DNA of 57,532 nt from DATKJS01 sp050015275. Lineage in GTDB: Bacteria > Acidobacteriota > Aminicenantia > Aminicenantales > Saccharicenantaceae. The stretch covers positions 1 to 57,532 of the forward strand of contig JBEKBS010000018.1 in NCBI GenBank assembly GCA_050015275.1. Direction: 5' to 3'. This document shows positions 50,906-57,532 of this stretch, in pieces (the first letter of the stretch is position 1; every line of letters starts with the position of its first letter). The notes below the pieces were generated by a model. The model was given only the letters and a program-made list of their open reading frames with translations. It made no database searches and had not been told where the DNA came from. Made by a program: the position numbers and the translations under genes.

Positions 50906-51841
50906 TCAGCTCGCCGAAGGAAGCCTGGGAGAGGGGGCGCGGCCAGTTTCCGCTCCGTCCGCGCCAATCAACGAAGGCGCCTCGGGGTCGTGTTTGAGCC
51001 GGTTCCGCCGGGCCGCCCCGGCGTTCCTGGTCGCATAGCAATAGAGGCAGCGGAACGCGCAGGTATCGTACGCGCCGATATCTTTGCTGACCACACAACC
51101 GCAGGCCTGACGCTGATGAGGGTCCTTCTGGTGGGTCACGCTGATCCCGAACACTTTTTCGATCAGCTGATCATCGACACATTGGCCCGGCCGGACGCGC
51201 TGCTCCGCCCAGGCGATATCCTCCGCGCAGCTCGATATCTCCATGGCGTTCGCCTCGGCGATCCCGGCCATCAATCTGATCCCGTCGTCCGCCAACGGCT
51301 CCCGGGAGAGGGTGATGGGCTTCCCCTTTTCCCCGAGGGAGCGGAAGCGCGCTTCGACATGCGGGTACATGTCGACCAGGCTGATGACCAGGCGTTTCGT
51401 GTATCCCCGAAGGGTCGCGGCGATCGAGGCCATCCGGTCCAGATGATAGGCTTCCGGCGTCCTCTCCGTGATGATGACGGGGTCATATCGCCAAACGACC
51501 CTGTCGGGCCCGATCCGATCGGCCAGGGACCTGAACGTGTTCACGGCCACTTCGACCGGTGGAGTCCCTGGTTCGAGGACCCTTGGGTTGGCGAGGATGG
51601 TGTATTGAAAATAGTAACGGAACCCTCTTTCATCCAGCTCCGCGAGCCTCCCGAGGAGGGGTTTCGGGTCTCTCGTCCAGAAAACGATGACGTCGACGTC
51701 CTCCGGCCGAAGCGATACGCGGGAAACCTGCCTGGGATTGACCGGGTTGGGAACGGTGCAGAACCCCGCCCGGACCCGGTTCATCAGCCATCCGGCATAA
51801 AAGGCCGGGATGTCGGTCCTTCGGCTGGCGCTGATGATCAT
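50906..51841 (-). CDS. DUF1848 family protein (radical-SAM-like Cys cluster)
   Basis: 311 residues. The N-terminal ISASRRTDIPAFYAGWLMNR and FWTRDPKPLL are the family's hallmark. Its C-terminal region has ACGCVVSKDIGAYDTCAFRC LYCYAT, read as CGCV, TCAFRC and LYCYA, a four- to five-Cys set that may hold an Fe-S cluster as in radical-SAM-related folds. Function unknown. It starts 9 bases after the dUTPase stop and has no ribosome site, which points to coupled translation. The last 12 residues (GRAPSPRLPSAS) run over the junction with the barrel remnant and may not be original. Confidence 0.83.
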   Translation of the reverse strand: MIISASRRTDIPAFYAGWLMNRVRAGFCTVPNPVNPRQVSRVSLRPEDVDVIVFWTRDPKPLLGRLAELDERGFRYYFQYTILANPRVLEPGTPPVEVAVNTFRSLADRIGPDRVVWRYDPVIITERTPEAYHLDRMASIAATLRGYTKRLVISLVDMYPHVEARFRSLGEKGKPITLSREPLADDGIRLMAGIAEANAMEISSCAEDIAWAEQRVRPGQCVDDQLIEKVFGISVTHQKDPHQRQACGCVVSKDIGAYDTCAFRCLYCYATRNAGAARRNRLKHDPEAPSLIGADGAETGRAPSPRLPSAS

Positions 51842-51850
51842 GAAGAATGA

Positions 51851-52273
51851 TCAGGAGGGGCCGGTCGAGCCGAAGCCGCCCTCGCCGCGCGAGGTGTCAT
51901 CGAGCGTCTCCGACTCGACGATCCTGGCCCCCGTCACCGGCTGAATGAGCATCTGGGCGATCTTCATGCCCTTCTTGACGGCGAAGGGCTCTTTCCCGAG
52001 GTTGATCATGACGACCTGGACCTCGCCGCGGTAGCCCGCGTCGACGACCCCGGCCAGCCGGTGGACGCCCCTGAGCGAGATGCCGCTCTTGTCCCAGATG
52101 AGGCCGACGGACCCCGCGGGGATGGCCACCTGGATCCCGGTCGGGACCGCGAAGACCTCGCCCGGCGCCAGGGTGCGGTCGACGACCGCGAAGAGGTCCA
52201 TGCCGGCGTCTCCGGGATGCCCGTAGACCGGGACTTTCGCGTCGGGGTGAATCCGCTTGATTTTGAGCTCCAT
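51851..52273 (-). CDS. dut: dUTP diphosphatase (dUTPase)
   Basis: 140 residues of the homotrimeric dUTPase family. All motifs are present: GDAGMDLFA, DKSGISLRGV, GVVDAGYRGEV (with the catalytic Asp), KIAQMLIQPV and the C-terminal arm GGFGSTG. It turns dUTP into dUMP and pyrophosphate, guarding DNA from uracil and supplying dUMP. The ATG at 52273 follows AAAGG; a GTG three codons upstream is also possible. Followed by DUF1848. Across the 14-base inverted repeat lies the ribonucleotide reductase operon, which also serves nucleotide supply. Confidence 0.93.
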   Translation of the reverse strand: MELKIKRIHPDAKVPVYGHPGDAGMDLFAVVDRTLAPGEVFAVPTGIQVAIPAGSVGLIWDKSGISLRGVHRLAGVVDAGYRGEVQVVMINLGKEPFAVKKGMKIAQMLIQPVTGARIVESETLDDTSRGEGGFGSTGPS

Positions 52274-52342
52274 GGCCGTCACCTTTCAATCCCTATCATT
52301 GGGGGCCAGCCCCGCCTGGAGGGTCGTCCCCCTCTGCGGGCA

Positions 52343-52397
52343 GCCCCGTAACGGCAGGGTCTGTCCCATGCTCGTGCAGGCCTTGCCGTTACGGGGC
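52343..52397 (-). repeat. 14-base perfect inverted repeat over the 3' end of nrdG
   Basis: GCCCCGTAACGGCA at 52343-52356 and its exact complement TGCCGTTACGGGGC at 52384-52397, with a 27-base loop. The second arm contains the nrdG stop codon. No T run follows on either strand, so it is more likely an mRNA-end structure than a classical terminator. Confidence 0.65.
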
Positions 52398-53087
52398 CTC
52401 GATCCGGGCCTCCTTGAAAAATGGCTTCGCCGCCTCGACCAGGGCTTCCAGTTCCTCTAGGCCGTAGGGTTTTTTCTCGAGGAAGGCCGGGTCGATCGTC
52501 GTATGAGGGACGAACTGCTGGATGAGGTAGCTCTCCGCTCCCCTGAGCCACTCGCCGATCCTGACGATATCCTCCCGGCCGATGAGTCCCGGGACGACCG
52601 TCGTCCGGAAGGTCGACCGGACCCCTGAGGCCCGGATGAGGTCGGCGCTCCGGACGATGGCCTCGACATCGACCTCCGAACGGGTGACCTCCCGGTAGCG
52701 TTCGAGCGGCGCCTTGACGTCCATGGCCACCCAGTCCAGGAGTTTGTCCCGGAGGAACTTCTCCAGCCGGTCCGGGAACGACCCGTTGGTGTCCAGCTTG
52801 ACCAGGAGGCCCCGGTCACGGATGACCCGGACGAGGTCCTCGAGATCGTCGTGGAGGAGCGGCTCCCCGCCCGAAAGGCAGATCGCCTCGAGCCAGCCCT
52901 TGCGGCCATCAAGATAGGACAGGAAGATGTCGACCGGGACGGTCTGGATCGCCTCCGGCCGGAGGACGAGGTCGGCGTTGTGGCAGTACGGGCAGCGGAA
53001 GGTGCAGCCGCCGAGGAAGACCGTCGACGAGATGTGGCCGGGGAAGTCGCGGCTCGAGAACTTCTCTATCCCTTTGATCTCAACCAC
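52389..53087 (-). CDS. nrdG: Anaerobic ribonucleotide reductase activase (radical SAM)
   Basis: 232 residues from a GTG inside the end of the redoxin gene (22-base overlap). The radical SAM motif C-x3-C-x2-C is GCTFRCPYCHN, followed by LSGGEPLL, the GGE motif of SAM binding. It uses SAM and a [4Fe-4S] cluster to create the glycyl radical on NrdD. Its length is longer than the short E. coli NrdG (about 155) and resembles the 230-residue type found with archaeal-like NrdD. The gene order nrdD-redoxin-nrdG makes the assignment firm. Confidence 0.9.
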   Translation of the reverse strand: MVEIKGIEKFSSRDFPGHISSTVFLGGCTFRCPYCHNADLVLRPEAIQTVPVDIFLSYLDGRKGWLEAICLSGGEPLLHDDLEDLVRVIRDRGLLVKLDTNGSFPDRLEKFLRDKLLDWVAMDVKAPLERYREVTRSEVDVEAIVRSADLIRASGVRSTFRTTVVPGLIGREDIVRIGEWLRGAESYLIQQFVPHTTIDPAFLEKKPYGLEELEALVEAAKPFFKEARIEAP

Positions 53088-53332
53088 TGGTCCAGCTCTT
53101 CGGCGGAGTTCAGGACCCCCCGGACGATGCCCTGGTCGTTGAGGACGAGCGTCGGGAGGATGATCCCGCCCGTCGCGTCGCGCTTGACGTGGCGGATGAA
53201 CTCCCGGATTTTGGCCTTGCCCGCTATCTGGACCAGGCTGTATTCGCCGTAGGCGATCCCGTTGTCCCCGAGGGACTTCTTCAAGCTCTCGCACTTCTGG
53301 CAGTTCGGGTAGGTGAACAGGAAATAGTCCAT
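53066..53332 (-). CDS. NrdH/glutaredoxin-like redoxin
   Basis: 88 residues starting at the ATG of MDYFLFTYPNC with GAGGGA upstream. The CxxC site is NCQKC in the first helix, and LPTLVLNDQ gives the cis-Pro strand of the thioredoxin fold. It is placed between nrdD and nrdG, starting 7 bases after the nrdD stop and overlapping nrdG. It probably supplies electrons to the reductase or keeps its cysteines reduced; class III enzymes usually draw on formate, but some have a redoxin, which this arrangement suggests. Cytoplasmic. Confidence 0.85.
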   Translation of the reverse strand: MDYFLFTYPNCQKCESLKKSLGDNGIAYGEYSLVQIAGKAKIREFIRHVKRDATGGIILPTLVLNDQGIVRGVLNSAEELDQWLRSKG

Positions 53333-53339
53333 CGGTCCC

Positions 53340-55412
53340 TCAGGCAAGCTTGGTGTAGGGGGTCCGGTCGGCGAACTCCTGCTGTTTTCCGTCGTTCCAG
53401 GTCCGGATCGGCCTCAGGTAGCCGACGATCCGGCTGTAGACTTCGGTCTCGTCGCCGCAGTCCGGGCACTTGAAATGCTTGCCCCGGATATACCCGTGGT
53501 TCATGCAGACGCTGAAGGTCGGGGTGATAGAGAAGTACGGAAGCTTGGTCTGGGCGATCCGCTGGACGAGCTTCTTGCACGTCTCGCCGTCGATGGCTTC
53601 GGGCAGGAAGGCGTGGAAGATCGTGCCGCCGGTGTAGAGGGCCTGGATCTCGGCTTGGTGCTGGATGGCCTCGAAGATGTCCCGCGTCGAGTCGACGTTG
53701 AGCTGGGTGGAATTCGTGAGGTAGGGGTGCTTCTCCGTGCCGGAGGTGTGGATCCGGGGATATTTCTGCCGGTCGAGCCGGGCCAGGCGGTACGAGGTGG
53801 ACTCGGCCGGCGTCGCTTCGAGGTTGTAGAGGTTCCCGGTCTCCTCCTGGAACTGGCGGAGGACGTCCCGCATATGCATGAGGGTCTCGAAGGCGAACTC
53901 GCGGCCTTCCGGCGTGCCGATGCCCTTTTTGAGGAAGTTCACGCAGGCCTCGTGCATTCCGCAGACGCCGATCGTCGAGAAGTGGTTGTCGAAGTGGCCG
54001 AGGTAGACCTTGGTGTAGGGCATCATGCCCCGGGCGAGGATGTTGTTGACGATCTCGCGCTTGGTCTCGAGGCTGTCCTTGGCCAAGACCATGACTTCCC
54101 TGAGCCGGGCGAAGAAGTCCTCCTTGGAGGCCGCCTCGAAGCCGAGCCGGTTGAGATTGATGGTCACGACCCCGATGGATCCGGTCGAGTCGCCCGGCCC
54201 CCAGATGTTCCCGGGCCGACGCATGAGCTCCCGCTGGTCGAGGTTCAGCCGGCAGCACATGGCCCGGATATCGCCCGGGTTCAGGTGGGTGCCGATGTAG
54301 TTCTGGAAGTACGGGATGCCGTACTTGGCCGTGGCGTCGAAGAGGAGCTTGGCCTTGGGCGAATCCCAGTCGAAGCTCTGGCTCAGGTTGTAGGTCGGGA
54401 TGGGGAAGGTGAAGACCCGGCCTTTCATGTCGCCCTCGATCATGATCTCGAGGAAGGCCTGGTTGATCCAGTCGACCTCCTTCTGGTAGTCGCCGTAGCA
54501 GGAGTCGAGCTCCTCGCCGGCCACGACGACCTTCTTGTTCTTCATGTCATCGGGGATGGTCCAGTCGAAGGTCAGGTTGGAGAAGGGCGTCTGCCAGCCC
54601 CAGCGGCAGGGAACGTTGAGCCCGAAGATGAGCTTCTGGATGTCCTGCTTGACGTCTTCGTAGCTCAGCTTGTCGTGGCGGATGAAGGGCGCGAGGAGCG
54701 TGTCGACGCTCGAGAAGGCCTGGGCCCCGGCGAACTCGGCCTGCATGGTCCCGATATAATTGACCATGTGCAGGGTCAGGGTGTCGAGGTGTTTGGCGGG
54801 GTTCGAATGGACCTGGTTGGGCACGTGGCCGAAGCCGCGGCGGATGAGGTTCTCGAGCGACCAGCCGGCGCAGTAGCCGACGATCGGGTAGCTGAGGTCG
54901 TGGATGTGGAACGCGCCCTCCTCGTGGGCCTGCTTCATGGGCTCGGTGTAGATCTGGTTGAGGGCGAAATTCGAGAGGACTTCGCCCGAGACACGGGCGT
55001 TGAGGCCTGAGAAACTCGTGACGCCCTCGTTCGAGTTCTCCCGGACCTTCCAGTCGGCGTTGTCGATGTAGTCCCTGATCAGCCGCTCCAGGTTGATGCC
55101 GGTTTTCTTGGCCTCCCGGATGCCCTTGTGCTTTTCACGGTAGAGGATGTACGCCTTGGCGACATCGTGGTAGCCCTGCTTCATGAGGACCATTTCCACG
55201 ATGTCCTGGATCTGCTCGACGGACGGGACGGTGTAGCCGCCGAACTTCTCCTCGATCATGAAGGTCACGATGTCGGAGACGGTCTTGGGCACGGCCCGGT
55301 CCTTGATGCCCAGGCCCAGCATGGCCTTGTGGATCGCGTTGGTGATCTTGTCCTGGTTGAAATCCGCGACGGTCCCGTCCCTCTTCTTGATCCGGGCGAT
55401 CGTGCTCACCAT
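53340..55412 (-). CDS. nrdD: Anaerobic ribonucleoside-triphosphate reductase, class III
   Basis: 690 residues. An ATP-cone regulatory domain fills the first 95 residues (IKKRDGTVADFNQDKITNAI). The catalytic barrel includes SGLNARVSGEV and TGSIGVVTINLNRLG. The zinc site near the C-terminus is SVCMNHGYI and CPDCG; the glycyl radical is Gly664 in RIVGYL, followed by WNDGKQQEF. It reduces NTPs to dNTPs without oxygen. Strong AAGGAGG ribosome site. It leads the operon nrdD-redoxin-nrdG, from a promoter with a palindrome at its start site. No aerobic ribonucleotide reductase is present in this window. Confidence 0.95.
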   Translation of the reverse strand: MVSTIARIKKRDGTVADFNQDKITNAIHKAMLGLGIKDRAVPKTVSDIVTFMIEEKFGGYTVPSVEQIQDIVEMVLMKQGYHDVAKAYILYREKHKGIREAKKTGINLERLIRDYIDNADWKVRENSNEGVTSFSGLNARVSGEVLSNFALNQIYTEPMKQAHEEGAFHIHDLSYPIVGYCAGWSLENLIRRGFGHVPNQVHSNPAKHLDTLTLHMVNYIGTMQAEFAGAQAFSSVDTLLAPFIRHDKLSYEDVKQDIQKLIFGLNVPCRWGWQTPFSNLTFDWTIPDDMKNKKVVVAGEELDSCYGDYQKEVDWINQAFLEIMIEGDMKGRVFTFPIPTYNLSQSFDWDSPKAKLLFDATAKYGIPYFQNYIGTHLNPGDIRAMCCRLNLDQRELMRRPGNIWGPGDSTGSIGVVTINLNRLGFEAASKEDFFARLREVMVLAKDSLETKREIVNNILARGMMPYTKVYLGHFDNHFSTIGVCGMHEACVNFLKKGIGTPEGREFAFETLMHMRDVLRQFQEETGNLYNLEATPAESTSYRLARLDRQKYPRIHTSGTEKHPYLTNSTQLNVDSTRDIFEAIQHQAEIQALYTGGTIFHAFLPEAIDGETCKKLVQRIAQTKLPYFSITPTFSVCMNHGYIRGKHFKCPDCGDETEVYSRIVGYLRPIRTWNDGKQQEFADRTPYTKLA

Positions 55413-55549
55413 GAAAAACCTCCTTTTCCCCGGGGATTATATGCCTGTCGTTTTCGCGGGGGACATGCTAAAATCAACCCGTTTTCGAGCCATGGCCAAA
55501 AAAAAGTACCTTTCAGGCCCTATCCCATATCTTGTGTGGCTATCGGGGG

Positions 55550-55573
55550 AAAAATACTAAATGTTGTATTTTT
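55550..55573. promoter_or_regulatory. Operator-like palindrome at the nrdD transcription start
   Basis: AAAAATAC 55550-55557 and GTATTTTT 55566-55573 are perfect complements with an 8-base centre. It lies just downstream of the -10 box, where a bound repressor would block initiation. I cannot match it firmly to NrdR or FNR consensus. Confidence 0.55.
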
Positions 55574-55581
55574 CTGGCTCG

Positions 55582-55610
55582 AATGTACACCCAGCAAAAA
55601 GGCTTGTCAA
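55582..55610 (-). promoter_or_regulatory. Sigma-70 promoter of the nrdD operon
   Basis: Minus strand TTGACA (55610-55605) and TACATT (55587-55582) with a 17-base spacer. The leader would be about 160 bases. Confidence 0.65.
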
Positions 55611-55648
55611 GCGTTTTTTCCGATTTTTTTTAAGTTATTGAGGTCGCT

Positions 55649-56038
55649 ATGGATACCATCGAAATCGGGACCAAGAAGCGGGAAGAGATCATTGATCTGA
55701 CCCGGGAGGTCTCGCGGGTCGTGGCCGCGGCGGGACGGAGGGAAGGGGTCTGCCTGGTTTATGTCCCCCACACGACCGCCGGGGTCACGATCAACGAGCA
55801 CGCCGACCCTGACGTCAAAGCGGACATCCTGATGACGCTCGGGAAGATGGTGCCCGATGCCCTCCCCTACGCCCATGCCGAGGGGAACTCCCCGGCCCAC
55901 ATGAAGGCCAGCCTGGTCGGGTCATCGGTGAGCGTCATCATCGCCGAAGGACGCCTCCGGCTGGGCACGTGGCAGGGGATCTATCTCTGCGAGTTCGACG
56001 GGCCGAGGACCCGGCAGGTCTGGATCAAAGTCATCTAG
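55649..56038 (+). CDS. YjbQ family protein (UPF0047)
   Basis: 129 residues of the UPF0047/YjbQ family: VYVPHTTAGVTINEHADPDV carries the conserved His/Thr/Asn/Glu site, with HAEGNSPAHMKASLVGSS and the closing LGTWQGIYLCEFDGPR. Some members have weak thiamine-phosphate-synthase activity, but the real function is not settled. GAGG precedes the ATG. It is divergent from nrdD and shares its 236-base control region, which holds the palindrome. Confidence 0.9.
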   Translation: MDTIEIGTKKREEIIDLTREVSRVVAAAGRREGVCLVYVPHTTAGVTINEHADPDVKADILMTLGKMVPDALPYAHAEGNSPAHMKASLVGSSVSVIIAEGRLRLGTWQGIYLCEFDGPRTRQVWIKVI

Positions 56039-56119
56039 CATCGGATAGGCGGCAATGGAACCTGCCCTTATCCCCCGGCCCCCGGGAACGGCAGGGAGCG
56101 GATTCTGAGGAGCGACCAG

Positions 56120-56156
56120 CAGAAGTGCGGTGGAACGGCTCGGAGCTGCACTTCTG
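56120..56156. other. Hairpin in the 258-base gap after the YjbQ gene
   Basis: CAGAAGTGC 56120-56128 pairs with GCACTTCTG 56148-56156 around 19 bases. No T run follows. The rest of the gap 56039-56296 shows no gene; a short TAGAG/CTCTA repeat lies near 56250. It separates two converging genes. Confidence 0.4.
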
Positions 56157-56296
56157 GTAAATCTCGGAAACGGGTCTTGCGGCTTCTTGATTAGCGGATT
56201 CCCCCTTTGAACAAGAGCCCGGCCTCTATCGCCGCCTAATCACCTAGAGGTCATCTCTATGACATGCGTTCTAGAATTGCGGGCCGAAGGGCCGCC

Positions 56297-56905
56297 CTAA
56301 AAGGTGAGACCGAGCTTTCGGAGCTCGGCTTCGAGGTCCGTCTCCGGCCGGTAATGGATGCCCTTGAGGCCCGCGCCCACGGCGCCCCTGACGTTCTCTT
56401 CCATGTCGTCAATGAAGACGCACTCGGCGGGGAGGCTCCCGGCCCGGCGGGCGGCCTCGAGGTAGATGGCAGGGTCAGGCTTGAGGAGCCGGAGCTCGCA
56501 GGAAAGGACATAGTCGTCGAAGAAGAGGATCTCCGGGAAGCGGCGCCGGACGAAACCGAAGCGCTCCGGATCGGTGTTCGAAAGGAGGACGGTCGTGTAG
56601 CCCGCCGCCTTGACCCGGGCCAGGACGTCCACCGCGGCGGGATTCAGGGAAAAAATATCGTTGTAGATCTCGTAAAAAACATCACGGGAGACGGAAGCTC
56701 CGGAGGCGCGCATGACCCGTTCGTAGAACTCACCCGGCGTCAGGGCCCCGCCGTCAAATCGACGGATGAGCTCGAGGTCGCCGTGGATGTCCGCCTTGAC
56801 CTTATCGAAGGGCTGGCCGGCCAGCTCCGCCAGCTTCCGAAGAAAAATGTTGTTGTCGAACCAGAGGACGACGCGTCCCAGGTCTGAGATCACTGTGCGG
56901 ATCAT
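56297..56905 (-). CDS. HAD superfamily phosphatase (YihX-like)
   Basis: 202 residues. Motif 1 is SDLGRVVL with nucleophile Asp8 in the DLGxV form used by the YihX/HAD-IA group; motif 2 is TVLLSNTD; motif 3 Lys lies in LLKPDPAIY; motif 4 FIDDMEENV. A four-helix C1 cap is inserted at about 15-85. These enzymes dephosphorylate small sugars or nucleotides (YihX acts on alpha-glucose-1-phosphate); substrate is open. Single gene, with no partner close by. Confidence 0.87.
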   Translation of the reverse strand: MIRTVISDLGRVVLWFDNNIFLRKLAELAGQPFDKVKADIHGDLELIRRFDGGALTPGEFYERVMRASGASVSRDVFYEIYNDIFSLNPAAVDVLARVKAAGYTTVLLSNTDPERFGFVRRRFPEILFFDDYVLSCELRLLKPDPAIYLEAARRAGSLPAECVFIDDMEENVRGAVGAGLKGIHYRPETDLEAELRKLGLTF

Positions 56906-57041
56906 GGGCGAACGGGCTCCGTTTCAGGCGAAAAGCGAAAGGACTTTATAGCAGAAACCGGCCGGGCTGGCAAACGGAGAGGAGAAGGCTCAAAGCCCTC
57001 AGGCCGTGGAATGAAGGCCTCCCGCTGGCGGTCGGATACAC

Positions 57042-57532
57042 TTATCTCTTCTCATTCCTTTCGAGTTTCAAGCGGCGAAAAAGATCCTGAAAGCGCGGTT
57101 CGGACCGCACGAGGTCGTACATCGGCAATCTGAGATAGGGCAGATTCGGGTCGCGAGATTCGTAGGCCCGCTCGAGCCACTCCAGGACGTGGTCTTTGTC
57201 TCCGGCAAAAAGATACAGTTCCGCGATCTCGGTCGGAGAGGCCAGATTATCGCGGACGTGGGCGGCCAGGATTTCGGCGCCAGCCCTTGCCGCTCCCGGG
57301 AGGCCGGCCGCGGCGAATCCCCGGGACAGAGCCGAATCCAGATCGGGGATCTGCCGCTGGTTTCTTCATCGGTCGAGCGCCGTATCAGAAGCCCCGTCGC
57401 CTCCCCCTGAGAGGTTTGAAGCAGTCTTTCAGTGCCGCGAGAGCCTCTTTGTCCATTCCCTTGGCCCAATAGAGGACGAAGAGCTCCCCGATGGCGACGG
57501 GATTGTCCGGCTGCAACGCCTGCGCCTTACGG
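57042..57532 (-). pseudogene. 3' end of a TPR/kinase-type gene, frame-broken and cut by window edge
   Basis: At the right edge the minus strand reads ALQPDNPVAIGELFVLYWAK then MDKEALAALKDCF until a TGA at 57387-57385. The protein resumes in another frame after an in-frame TGA at 57368-57366, with QIPDLDSALSRGFAAAG, ELYLFAGDKDHVLEWLERAY and RSEPRFQDLFRRL, ending at TAA 57044-57042. This is the C-terminal pattern of the kinase-TPR family seen at 15114. At least two frame lesions between 57420 and 57360 are needed to join the parts. It may be a pseudogene or contain sequencing errors; a GGGGG run lies in that interval. Confidence 0.6.

Noticed and set aside
56039..56296. Small structured RNA (SRP, 6S or tmRNA-like) in the gap after the YjbQ gene
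   Set aside because: There is one 9-base hairpin, but no conserved SRP GNAR/GGAAG elements, no 6S bubble layout and no CCA-like end.
1..57532. tRNA, rRNA, CRISPR, transposase or prophage genes
   Set aside because: No T-loop GGTTCGAATCC-type boxes, regular short repeats, terminal inverted repeats with transposase, or phage proteins were seen on either strand.

Overview
The window is GC-rich, gene-dense bacterial chromosome. About 50 protein genes lie on both strands in short operons with small gaps. I see no tRNA, rRNA, CRISPR array, insertion sequence, phage gene or plasmid gene. The cell has an outer membrane (beta-barrel proteins, lipoproteins, Tat and Sec exported hydrolases). It looks anaerobic or oxygen-tolerant at most: class III ribonucleotide reductase NrdD/NrdG is the only ribonucleotide reductase here, and there is an Fe-S type Rrf2 regulator with a hemerythrin. 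It uses Ser/Thr kinases fused to TPR regions and many secreted sugar and protein hydrolases. This mix fits an Acidobacteriota/Aminicenantes-like heterotroph. That placement is inference from gene content; no marker gene here proves it.

Layout. 1-9.2 kb: an M3 peptidase cut by the window edge, threonine synthase, an exported GH9 glucanase-like enzyme, two envelope proteins, an ABC-2 exporter pair, and a PilZ gene behind a strikingly structured leader. 9.2-15 kb: an operon of a GH20-like lipoprotein and an S9 peptidase, an NTF2-like protein, a Tat-exported fucose/arabinose-isomerase-like protein, and a CxxS thioredoxin-like protein. 15-23 kb: a kinase-TPR protein divergent from a 900-residue exported protein of unknown function, a second membrane kinase, and a DUF4097 repeat protein. 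23-26 kb: trpS, VOC and Nudix genes, and a methyltransferase. 26.3-32 kb: a solute-binding protein, histidine kinase and NtrC-type regulator in one overlapping operon with no permease, then a dipeptidase remnant and a GNAT gene. 32-35.7 kb: phospholipid genes, DUF429 and SppA. 35.7-41 kb: a LysE/OsmC/TrmJ operon, DUF2284, CBS, ROK and ICMT-like genes. 41-46.3 kb: a GH42-like enzyme, a Maf-methyltransferase fusion and a TauE permease. 46.3-49.5 kb: a GlpA-like/FAD-NAD oxidoreductase/DUF1667 operon. 49.7-52.3 kb: Rrf2-hemerythrin, DUF1848 and dUTPase. 52.4-56 kb: the nrdD-redoxin-nrdG operon with a palindrome at its promoter, and YjbQ. 56.3-57.5 kb: a HAD phosphatase and the broken 3' end of a TPR gene.

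Most notable: (1) a leader RNA upstream of the PilZ gene with two sets of mutually exclusive stems; (2) a single-chain Maf-TRAM-Fe/S-methyltransferase fusion; (3) three separate 3'-terminal gene remnants, each abutting the stop codon of an intact unrelated gene, which points to repeated replacement or deletion events; (4) a binding protein co-transcribed with a two-component system instead of a transporter; (5) operator-like perfect palindromes overlapping the Rrf2 and nrdD promoters. Several genes (trmJ, DUF2284, maf fusion) seem to be leaderless.
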